Shown here one piece after another: positions 36,901 through 47,886 of a stretch of DNA of 64,000 nt. A program made the translations under genes and the position numbers. The first letter of the stretch is position 1; every line of letters starts with the position of its first letter. The DNA comes from Trogon surrucura (lineage: Eukaryota; Chordata; Aves; Trogoniformes; Trogonidae). Location: positions 119,027,161-119,091,160 of the forward strand of contig CM036618.1 in assembly GCA_020746105.1 (NCBI GenBank), read 5' to 3'. The notes beneath the pieces were generated by a model. The model searched no databases. It had not been told where the DNA came from and saw nothing but the letters and a program-made list of their open reading frames with translations.

Positions 36901-39900
36901 GTAGTTCATTTTAAAGCTCAGCCCATCTTTAAGATGGGTTTAGGCTGAACCACAGCCTAAGCGCTTGTGCCCATGATCACGGTCCAGTTTTTTCTTTATG
37001 TTGGAGGCTCTCTCAAAACAAGCAACTAGCAGTGATGTACCCAAGGAGGGGAGATTGAATCAAAGAGACTGAAATCTTCCTGTGTCCATAATTCACCAAG
37101 GAAGAAGTAATGCAAGAGATCTGTGGGATTCTCTGTAGGAAAAACAGCCAGTGGAAATAAACTCACAAACAGTTCTGCTTCCCAATATCCAACAGCAAAA
37201 TCAACTCACCCTAAGTTCAGCTCATTTCCAGCCAATCAAGCTTGTGTGCTTCAAGAAGTGTGTTATAAAAGATATAGCTCTTAAATTACCTGCTGGCCGA
37301 GAAGACCCATGTTTGTCTGAACAGTAAATGGCCACGTCAGGTTTGCGGTAAACACCTACACATGCTCAGATGGCACATTTTAAAATAAGATATTTAACTC
37401 CACTGCGTCAAGTGAAAGAGGTTTTCTTTTCACAATGTACAACTGGATATAGAAAAAAACATCTCTACCAGGAAACAGCAGCAGAGACGGAGAGACAAGC
37501 AGGTATTGTGAAACGGTTGCAGTGCTGAAAACATTCAGGATGTTTTCCAGTATCAAGGAAAAATAGAAACCAGCTGTACTTCAGAGGGAAAAAAAACCAA
37601 AATTGAGGTGGATGGGGAGGAATCAAGAACTTTGCAGCTAGAACTGAGATGCTTTTAGTGAAATTTGAAGAAAAAGAGCAATTCAGAAATTAAAAATACA
37701 TGTCAGAGTAGGTAAGTCTTGGGACCTCTTGCAGCTATTTGAACCTTCTCAGTCTTTTAACTGCAAACTGTTCCATTACATGCAATGCAAAAGCAAAAAA
37801 ACCCAAACACTTAGAATCCTAACTCTAAAATAAAAACTATTACACCTAGAGAAAAGTTCAGCGAGAGAGGAGGCCTTAAAGCAAGTGGAACAACAGAACT
37901 TCTGTGATTTCCCCCAAACGCCTGCAGAACACCCACCTGCCTTATCAAGACTGAAACTCAGCATCACCAGAAAGGCAGGAGGAAGGGTGACAACAGCTGA
38001 CAGATTTCAGGAAGGTGCAATAAGGGAAGGCTTTACAGAACGAAAAACTAGCTTGAAAACAGCAAAAATAAAACTGCAAGGACCTTGTATGAAAACCGGC
38101 CCAAGAAGAAGGAAGACAAGGGTTTGGAGGGATGGAAGCAGCCTCTGACAATGGCAGTCTTTTCCCTGACCGCCAGGCAAAGCTGCCCTCGCTGAAAAGG
38201 ATCTCATTAAATAACTCCGACTTTAATGAAAGAGATTATGTTTCACTCCAAAGGAGCAAATTCCCTGAAAGACTCCTTATCAGCCTACACTGCACCATGA
38301 AGAAGAGGTCAGATTCAAGCGGTACATCAGTCAAATAACACCATGTGAACGTTTACTTTCAGCTCACTCTTTTTGACGAAGGCCACGGCCAATAAGTACT
38401 AATGGATGAGAGAGGTTTGTTTGATGAGGACCCGACATTCATTACAGCAGACACCGGCATGGTTAATTGGTCAGAAGGATGGTAAGCAGAAGAGTTACGC
38501 TAAAAATAATGCCGTTAACAGTGATGTAAATTTGCTATTGGTCTGCATCATTTCATAATTAGGTCACTTAGGGAGCCTTTGGGGTCATTGGTGGTGGAAG
38601 AGCAGCCAAAACCGCCAACCACGCCTGCTGTGACAGATGCCCAAGTTACCGTAGCGCATAAACACTACAGGTGCTTGGGAAGAAGCAAACCTTACAGCCT
38701 ATAAATATTTTAGCCATGGCAGATGAATAATAAATCGGTGAGAGCAACATAGTGACACGAACTCATGTGAAACTATACCACACACTGTGAACAATATGGC
38801 CAACTGCACTAAAGCAGGACAGTTTAAAAAACATCCTTAAGAGCCGGTCATCAGTCTTCTTGATCCCGTTTCACGGCTACTTAATATCTGGCCCTGACAC
38901 AGATGATGAAATCAGTAGAATCCGAAAAGCCGTCTCTCTCCAGGAAGCAAAACTAGAAGAATCTGTTTCTGTGCTATTGTTCTTCACCTGCTAAACTTGC
39001 AGGGAATGGACACGGCAGCCTCGTGCACCAGAGCTGGTTCAGGTAACGCAGTGACAGTGACGGAGGACGCAACATTCAAATAGAAAGAAGAAAATAAACA
39101 GTCTAGATCACGGCATCTTTACAACTTCTTCCAAAGAAATAAGCCCACCAACACTAATCTTTACTAAAAGTCAACAAAATTTAAAAACGCCCAAGAACTT
39201 TCATCCCCAGATTTGAAGCAGGCAGGTAAAATGGGATTTAAACCTGAACCAATGTCTGTTTTTATGTTATGAAATCAAATTACTGCTAATGAAGTCCCAG
39301 CAAAAACAAATCATCTCTGATCTTCCTGATAAAGAAAGGGATTTCAGAGCTCCAGGGCCTGGGTAAAATAGATCCGAAATCCATATCACTTTTCTCATCT
39401 CAACTTCTTCCAAAGGCAAATCTGTACGTCCAGATTCTTACAACGGCCACCACCAATGCCATTAGAAATAAAGAACATGACGCTGAAAAAATAAAAAGGC
39501 TTAACCACACATTGTATGAAAATTAATCTTCCTCCTCAACTGCAAAAAAAAAAAACCCCTCTGCATTCTGCAAAATTGAGCACCAAGCAATTTTTGGCTG
39601 TGCCAAAAAGCATACTGCAGTTAGTCAGAGCCTTTCCACTACCTCTGCCTGCCTCGGGATCAAGCTTGTCCTGACAAAAAACAAATTCACAGAAGTAGAT
39701 GAGAAAGATGTCAAGCAGAGGAACATAATTACGGGGACTTTTCAGAAACAATGGGTTAGGGCCAATGCCTTTTTCCCCCGGATCTCAGATTCTAACTCAC
39801 TGATTTACATTGGAATATTACTTAATTAGATCAGCACCAAATAACTCATCGTATTTTGTCATTTTAACGATTCTTTATATTTCTCCAGTTTGATGGGTTA

Positions 39901-40920
39901 ATCATTGCCTATCACAGTTTATAGCCTCTGTCTTCTTTATTGTGTTTTGCCTCCCATCAGCTATCCAAGGTGATGTGAACTTTGTGCTATTGACTTTTCT
40001 CACTCCTCTGGGGAGGTTGTCATGGAGAATTAAGCTATTGACAAATCAAGAGCCAACACGCTGAACTCCTTCCCGCACGTCATCGTTAGGAATGTGGGAA
40101 CGGGCCAGCTTTGGGGTTGCGCAGAACCAAGACGTTTCAGCACATAAAAGAAATCCCCCAAACCTACGTATCAGTCTGCTCTCATTTAAAACCCCACAAA
40201 TCTGGAGTAAAAGAAGGATTTCATCCCGTAGCTTAACAAAGTCTTTTTCTAAATAGTTCAGGCAGCAGAGTCAAATGAATGAATTTCAGATTTCTTTCAG
40301 TACTTTTTATCGTCTCAACAGACACAGTTTTTGCTTCCAGAAGCTGCTGTCTTCATTAGGTGCAACTCAACAAATGAACTAGGCAGAGATAATTAATACA
40401 GTGCTAACTGCAAGAAGTGATGAATAACAATTATTTTTCAAACGCACTTAATAAATGCTAATTCGCTCCTTTTTCTTCTTATTATTCCTCAGTGTGGGAA
40501 CTATTCTTATCATCTAGATAATTAGTTCAACAAAAATATCTAAGATGTGAGTCAGTACAGCACCACTCCTTAATACAGAACCTCCCATTTTTATCTAAGA
40601 CACAAATTGGTATAAAAGATTTCTGCATGACTAGAAGGTAAAAAAATGTGACTTATTTATTGTGATATGACAGCTGAAATGGAGACTTATTCTGGTTTGT
40701 ATTTCAGAGGCTGCCCACCCCTCCTTGTTGGTCTGATTTGCTAATAATTTTGTGGATACAGAACTCAACTGCAGGTTCAGTTTTAGTTCGTTGCACTGTG
40801 GATTTGCCCAGGGGCAAATGTTATTCCCAAGCGTCCTTAACTGAAAATAGGACTCTTAATGTACCATTGAGTATATCTCCTTGTGCTCCTCCTCAAATAT
40901 TTTAATTTTAATGAAAATGT
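27989..40920. other. Large repeat-poor stretch, possible conserved non-coding DNA
   Basis: About 13 kb with no recognisable transposon and no supported gene. Low CpG, balanced AT-rich text with many TAAT and AAT-type motifs at about 30240-31290 and 39790-40060 looks like vertebrate conserved non-coding sequence, by impression only. Two overlapping frames at 31133-31726 and 31438-32061 (197 and 207 codons) are the longest non-LINE frames in the window, but they lack any recognised domain. A12-15 runs lie at 31919-31930 and 33941-33955. Confidence 0.5.
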
Positions 40921-41018
40921 AATTTCAGAAATGTTTGCTTCCCAAAGCTGTTCTGCTGCCAAGTAGTAAAAATAAGTCCGGCTTCTTGTTGTTGCTGTGG
41001 TTGTTGTCAGAGCGAGCG

Positions 41019-41162
41019 ATGAGCCAAGGAACTTGCACTATGTGTTCTGTCTCCATTCCCCAGTGGAGAGCTTTAGATAAGCTCCTCCAACCAGGGTTAT
41101 GCAGACAGTGCCAGGAAATGCTGTGGGAGCTGGAGGGAGTACCGGACAGTCTAGAAAACTGA
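41019..41162 (+). CDS. Candidate 47-codon frame with a GATA-finger-like Cys pattern
   Basis: Starting from the ATG at 41019, the frame encodes 47 residues and ends at TGA (41160-41162). It contains Cys6-x2-Cys9-x18-Cys28-x2-Cys31, with SIPQWR following the first pair and LCRQC forming the second. GATA-type zinc fingers use C-x2-C-x17/18-C-x2-C with a TPLWR-like segment and LCNAC, so the resemblance is real but partial: the basic residues and the LCNACG-like end are missing. A T/G-rich tract ending in TTGTCAG at 41004-41010 could serve as a splice acceptor just upstream, so this might be a terminal exon. The frame is short, no partner exon was found, and chance is a serious alternative. I do not recognise the protein. 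Confidence 0.22.
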   Translation: MSQGTCTMCSVSIPQWRALDKLLQPGLCRQCQEMLWELEGVPDSLEN

Positions 41163-44100
41163 AGCTTTGCAGATCCAGGTCAACTCCCTATTTTTTTCAA
41201 ACGGCAAAATCTACTGCTTAACTTCAGGCTTGCAATAGGAAAACATTCAGTTCTCTTTTTGATTCTCTGCAGCACCGGTTTTGCCAGAACTCACCCCTTT
41301 TCCTCCTTTAAGTTAGCTGCAATCTTGCACCGTGTCTTGTTTCATGTCAACTGATAAATCAGTCAATTGATCAGATCACTTTTTTTTTTAATGAACCCGA
41401 TTTACTTTTTGACAGCTGTGTTCCATCCCCTCCTCCTCTTCTGTAGATTGCAAATACACTTAAATTCTTACTGTTACAATAATGCAAATCCAGGAGTGAG
41501 ACCCCCGAGACCTTGCATCAGCCAACTCTATTAATTAAGCTACCTGGTGCCACGCAGGGAAAACTTAAAGCTTGTCATAGTTGTGACCTCTACGAAACGA
41601 ATATGACTTTTAAAGAGTCGGTTTGGCTTTACACGCTCAAAATCAGCCACCTAAAAATAAGGCAAACCAAGCTGGTAACCTGCACTCCCAGAACAGTCTA
41701 TGCAAACAGAAGAGGTTGTCTAAGATAAGCAGATGACCCACTAGGTCTGGTCTATCTCCTAGAGATTATTCTTCGTATTATTATCATGGAGTTTTTTGTG
41801 TTTTGGTTGGTTTTCTTTAACTCAGTAGCTCCTCCAGGAGTGTCGCTAGACTGGGCACCCTACGTCAGACATCAAGGCACAAGCACATAGGCAGAACAAA
41901 CTCCATGACACCAACCTGAAATCTTCCTTCTTTTCATCAAAGAAAATAGAGTCTCTTTTCAATAAGCAGCTCACCAACTTCCCCCAGGATTGCTCTCTGT
42001 CCATTTTGTATTTATTTCTCTTTCCCCGTTGCCTTTCTACATTCCTCCGCCTTCCTCCTCTGATCACCTTATTCGCTAATAACTACCTCCTGCACACATA
42101 GCGTCTCCAAATTCATTTTGTCAAAACCGTAACAATCCTGATGCTGCGAAAAATATGTGGAGAAGTTCTTATATGAATAAATTAATAAACAAAGGGACTA
42201 CACGGGAAAAGGAATAAAAACCCAACCAAATAAGCTGCCTGACAAACATTGCCCTGACCTCCCCTGAGTACATCCATGTGCCCAGACTGACCTGTGAGAA
42301 GCCCCATGGAACTACCAGGGGAATGTTTTCATGGGACTTTCTCTATCAATCCCTCCACGTTGCCTCCGTTTCAGTTCTTTCATACTCTCATCTCTCGAAG
42401 GCGGTGCCCACCTGCCCCCAAGCTTGCTCCAAACTGACTCTGAATTTATGGAAGGCCTTTGGAGGCAAAGACTGCTGAAAGCTCTGTGAGAAAGTCTGGT
42501 GTTTTGACATTGGCTTTACTCCTGAACCAGGGTGAAAAAAAAAAACCCAGAATGTTTTCTCTGAGAAAATTCAGATTTTGTTATGTGAACGGGAGTCTCA
42601 AGACTCTCTGTGAAAATACAGCTGCAAAAAGAGACCCCCACAGATGCCAGGGGGTTACAAGGCAGGATTGAAGAGAAATGTGAATAACTGGAAGCAACAA
42701 CTGCTGGGAAGTCAAAAAAACCAACAGCTCATTTTGACTCTGAAATCTCTCAAAAGTTCATGCAGAGCCACAAGCTACTGCCAATGTGACCTGCAAAGCA
42801 ACATATCGCTAGACTTAAACAAAATTAAACAAAAATCAGCTTTCCTTCAGATTCCTCGCTGAGACTGAAAACAGAAAACATCGTTTTCTCATACATCAGC
42901 CCACAAGATAAAGAAATAGAACATTTCAAAAAGTCCCACAATGTGAAGTCACATCTCTGGTTTACGTACAATTTGTAAATGTATCCCCAAACGTGGCAGC
43001 TCAGGGCAGGGAGGGGGCACGCTGCCGTACAGACCCGTGCAGGATCCAGGGGAAGGGCGATGGAGAGACTCGCCCATCCCCTTCGGATGGCAAGTTGGGG
43101 GAATGTCCAAGTCTATTAAAAACTCTCCTTCAAAGGAACGCGTGAGCCTCCTCTCGCATCCAAGCGACAGTCTTTAACTGACTTCTCCGGAGCCAGGCAG
43201 CCCCAGATTTGTGCTTATTTAAATGAGCGGACACACAAAGAAAGTATTCAACTGTTTTCTTTCATGTATGAAATAATACGCGGTAAAAGACCACCGTTAC
43301 CAAACGGATTCATCTGTCCCTTTCGCTTAGCAGTCAGGGAAAATCTAAAGCCTTCATCTTCAGCCCTTTGACCTACCCTGCAGGTTTGTCTCTGTCTCCC
43401 TATTTGGAGAAGAAGGGACCCCTGATTAAGAGGTATGTAGGGACATCGGTCAACAGAGAGCCAGGGGTCTCATTTCCTCCCGCGTTAATATCTCGCTCGT
43501 GTTAATTGCAGTTATGGGTGAATGGGCAATATCGGAGAACAGAGGATGTGAGTGCTTTGCCATTCCTGATTACCCCACATCACACACTCGAAACGAATTT
43601 GCTTGTCCCTGCAGCCCTTGGGTCAGGGGAAAAAAAAAAAGAAAAAAAAAATAGGGGGGAAAAAAGCCTGTTGTTACTGACAGCTGCTCTTCAAAGGTCA
43701 AGGATTACAATAGTCGGAGCGCTGCAGGTCAGAGCTGACGTGAACCGCGCAGAGAAACTCTTCTTGCCCTCCCTGCAGCGCGGCTGTAACAAATGGTTGT
43801 CCCTCTCTCTTTATAAAGCTTCGAATTCACATTTTAAAAAAAAAAAAACCACAATATAAAGGAAAAATAAAGCAAATAAAAAATATTTACAATGTAATCT
43901 CTTCTCTGCACACACCTCTTCCAATCAGGCAGCTATGAGAGCTGTCCTCCTGGCAAGATAAACTGTCATTTTTTAACAAGGTAGATGGATGCCTTCATAC
44001 ATTTTTAAGCTTGGGACAGGGCATATTTTGTGGTTTATTTATAATGACATCAATTACACTTGCTCCTAGGTAATAATTCACTCCTTTATAATTATTTATG

Positions 44101-47100
44101 AGGTGATTTTTACTTTTTTGAAAGTTTTATGTTTATTGATGCGGTTTGGTTAACAAACACTTAAATGACATGGTCAGTTGCTTTGCAGGATGCTGGAGAA
44201 CAGCAAAATCAATACGTTCTGCACCTGAGAACAATCTTCTTAGTTCTGTAGTAACGATTCCTTGAGGAAGGTCCCGGGAGCCTGAGAGATAATTGCAATT
44301 CCACATAGTCAACAGTCTGCTCAGATCTATATAATCACTGTCTTTAGCTGCTTCGTTTTGTTTGGTTTCGTTGCGTCCCATCTTTGCCATTAACATCTCT
44401 TTCCCCGTGATCTCAACTGGCCGGTTTCGCCTCCCAACCCCTCCTCTAGCTTTCATTTTAGAGTCTCACCTCCGCTGAATTCAGAGAAAGTGGTTAGTTA
44501 AGTAGCTGCTTTCTGCCGCTCAATTAATCTTTGTTGGTTGCTGCCTTTGGAAAATGCAAGTTCACAGCGCTCTGGATAAACATTTTTTAAAAAGACATAA
44601 TAAGGCTCAGTATCCCCAGCTGAAGATAACTGATCTCCTCGGTTTCTTTGATACATGGAGTACAGAACACAGACAGGTGCTAATGGAATAAGGTATTCTA
44701 CAGCCCCTCTGTGCCGGGAATGCCAACAGCTCTCTGCGCGGTGAGGGACAGTGAGCAGGGTTAGCTCCTCCAGTCGAGAAGTTGGCAAAGAAATTCGTCT
44801 CCGGGTCGCAAGGCCTTTAGAGATGCAAAGGATAATATATGATGGTATTTCAATCTCCAAAGTGGCTCGTGCTCTGGCTGCGGTAAGGAGTATTTTTCAG
44901 AAGGACGGGATCGATGGTTTAGGGGCTTTCTAAGGCCTTAATTGTAGCTTTAGCGTATTTCTGAAATGCCTCACGAATGCACTGAGGTAATTAATCAGGT
45001 ATATTTGTAAATTAGGTTTGAACGCCTAGCACATAATCAACAGCAGAGCATAAAAGAGTAAACCAGTCAGGAAAGCCTAGCAGGCTTAATCCAGGATCTC
45101 TTACGGCGTGGTCCTGGCCCGTTTGTGGTCTAAATACCTTGCAGCAGGTCCATCAACACGTGTCAGACAGGATAATGCAGTGTTTTCATACAAATGACAG
45201 CGCAAGTCATTCCACGAGGTCTTGGAGGATCTGACGCTGATCTAAAGCGGTTGGGAATCGCCGTCTTCCTAGACCGCCACAAGCACAAGAGAAAGAAAAG
45301 CCACAGCTTCCAGAACGAGGCTTCCTCTCCACGACACGCAGGGACAGTTTGCTCACCGGCTCCGGCAGACGGTGACCTGCCACACCGCTAGAATCAAGTG
45401 GGTTTGAAACACAACCTGGTCCAGTCTGTCGCCACCCACTCTGGCTGAAGGGCTGCACCCAAGATCTCAGCCGCAGGAAGCGCGCCCTGTTGTAGGCTGG
45501 CCGGCACGGCTTTCAAGCACAGGTGCTTTCAGAGCAAAGAGAATATCTGAGGAGAGAAGGGGTTTGGTAGAAAGGATAACTAATGATCGGACTATTTCAA
45601 TCTGGAGCTCAAGCAGGGACGCTCAAAAGAGGGCAGGTTTCCACATGCTAAGCACCTGAGAGCTGAAAACCAGATGTCTCAGCCCGACACCTACACTACC
45701 AGGTATTCTCAGCAGTCACTTTAGAAAACGCAGCTCTGAGTCCTTTGGTTAATAAAAATCAGGCCAAACATCTTCCAAACGGTCCAGAGAAACACCCCAA
45801 ACATACTATTTGGGAAGTTATTAGCTGGTAGCTGACAAAACCAATTCTCCCCCTTCATTTACAAAAAAAAAAAGAAAATCGGCATCATTCTTCCGAGTCT
45901 CAAAATAGACCAGCAGTAATGTTAACATGAATAAATCAACTGGGAAGATGTTTGTAAATCTTGATCAGCCGAAAAGATATAGCTACCTGCTATAAAGGAA
46001 GATAGCTGACTTTTCTACTTCCATTAACTGTTGCCAAATCTCATAAATGTAAACAGAGAATAAATCCTTTCAGTCACTTGAATATGAACATTCTCCTGGG
46101 AAAATCCAGCCGGCATCCAACTTGATTTATGTGCTTTAAAAAAAGCATTTGTTTTATAAGCCTAGGGTGAGCCTTAAAATATAAGTTCACGTGTAAAAAA
46201 TATTACGGCTCAGGACCTATTTCAGCAAAAAAAATTACATCCTCTTCTCAGCTGCCAACCTTTCCCCGCGCTAAGAGCAGAGGCACGTGAACTGCGGGTC
46301 ACGGCGTGCGCTCAGAGGAATCTGTTAAACTTGGGTATTGAAACAACGACCTCTAGCATCACGGCCCCTTTCCAGACAGCCACTACTGCTCCTAATCTCT
46401 GCACTGAAATTACAAGTCTGGAGCTTTGCTATTCAGTGGGTCATGACTTTTCCACAGAAAAAAAGAAAATCAAAAGCCTACCCGCGCCACCTCACCGTCA
46501 GCGCTTCTCGTGTGTGTCACTTCAGGGGAAATGCTGCTTCCCCCCAGCCTACACTTCATCGCTGCTCCTAACAGCCCCCTCCTAACCCTACTCTAACACG
46601 AAATGCCCTACCCGAATACTCCACACCCGTCCTTAAACCTGAGATCTTAATAAATATTAGTATTACTGGCAAATTTCAGCCAGCTCTGAAACACGCTGCT
46701 CTGCTCGGCACAGAGCGTTTCTTAAGGGTGAGGAGAAAAATCCATCTTACAGCCACTCGTTGCTCTTCAACGTCTGGCTTCACTTGAGATGCCTTAACCA
46801 AATCATAAAGAAACGCACAACTTTTTCTCATAGCAAGGTCATATTGTTACAAGGTCAATGACAGGCTTGTTCTTCGGCTGGGGGAGGCTGCAGACCCATG
46901 AGCTCTGGGTGGTGGGAGGGAGGTGATGCCAAGGAAGATTTGAGGGAAACAGTGGATATCCAACTGATTATTCCTCCGTGGCTACACCTGATCACTTGGT
47001 CTAGCAAGCTACTGCCAAACTTGGTGATTTTTCAACATGCATACATACACACACGCACCGAGGAAACGCGCACTTGCTCGCTCTCGGCGAACGTCCCGTG

Positions 47101-47819
47101 CCATTTTATTTTCAGTCGTGGGGAAATTGAGAGAACGTTGCCAAGTGCTCGGCTCAGTTCTACTCTGCGGAGGCCTGAACTAAAATTACGACTGAAAAGC
47201 AAATGCAGTGACCTTTAAAGGAATTGAGAAGAAGCTATTTCCAGTACATTACTAAATGCTATATTTTAAAGGTTCTAACCTTATTTGCTACAAGTGTATA
47301 ATATCAGGAAAACCCTGCGAGTGAAGGTTCTGCATTCATCACATAGCCCGAGTCACTTACAGAAGAGACGGGGAAAGTTATTACTTTCCCCCTTGCAGAC
47401 ATTAAAGTTCAACCCCCTTTCCTGTAGTGTTTTGCAGCATTAAATAAGGTTCAGGGATCACTTTAAGAATTACACGCTTCTCAACTCTACAAAAAAAAAA
47501 ACAAAACAGTTTCCTGCAAGCAGCCAGAGATGCATCATCCAACAGGGAGAGCAATTTATGAGGTAGGCACGTCCTGCACGGCTCAAACAAGCCGAGGGGA
47601 ACCAGGTACTGTCATCTGATATTGACACCGAATAAACTTCATTGAACGAAATACTCTTTTACGAGAATTATAATAGAAATGGATTTACAAGAGATGGTTT
47701 AAAAGTCTAAGATAGGACAACAAAAGACGTGTCACGAACTCTCGTGAGGCCGCCCCTCAAGCCTGGAGTTAATTGCAAGAGGAGTGTGATGCTCTGTTTG
47801 CATCGTGCTTTATTTAACA
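41163..47819. other. Single-copy DNA, no supported gene
   Basis: No repeat family or known coding sequence. An octamer ATGCAAAT sits at 41482-41489 beside an ACAAT core. A 36-base segment at 43512-43547 is flanked by a good acceptor and a GTGAGT donor (see findings). A purine-rich run with A11 and A10 tracts and G6 lies at about 43626-43667, and 43990-44120 is AT-rich with TAAT motifs. Confidence 0.5.
43626..43667 (+). repeat. Purine-rich A/G tract
   Basis: A nearly uninterrupted run of A and G, with two long A tracts and a run of six G residues. Low-complexity sequence; length is likely to vary between individuals and in assemblies. Confidence 0.85.
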
Positions 47820-47886
47820 GCAGGGGGATTGGACTTGATGATCTTTTGAGGTGCCTTCCAATCCCTGACATTCTGTGATTCTATGA
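47820..47886 (+). mobile_element. CR1 LINE, 3' terminal stub (copy 6)
   Basis: Plus-strand CR1 end carrying GGGGGATTGGACTTGATGAT, CCTTCCAATCCCTGACATTC and the tail units TTCTGTGA and TTCTATGA. About 67 bases remain. It belongs to the copy 1/2 subfamily but has extra changes (TTTTGAGGTGCC), so it is somewhat older or independently mutated. Confidence 0.92.

Noticed and set aside
41700-41775. Possible ancient repeat around GATGACCCACTAGGTCTGGT
   Set aside because: Only a short phrase-like resemblance to old amniote LINE ends; too weak to call.
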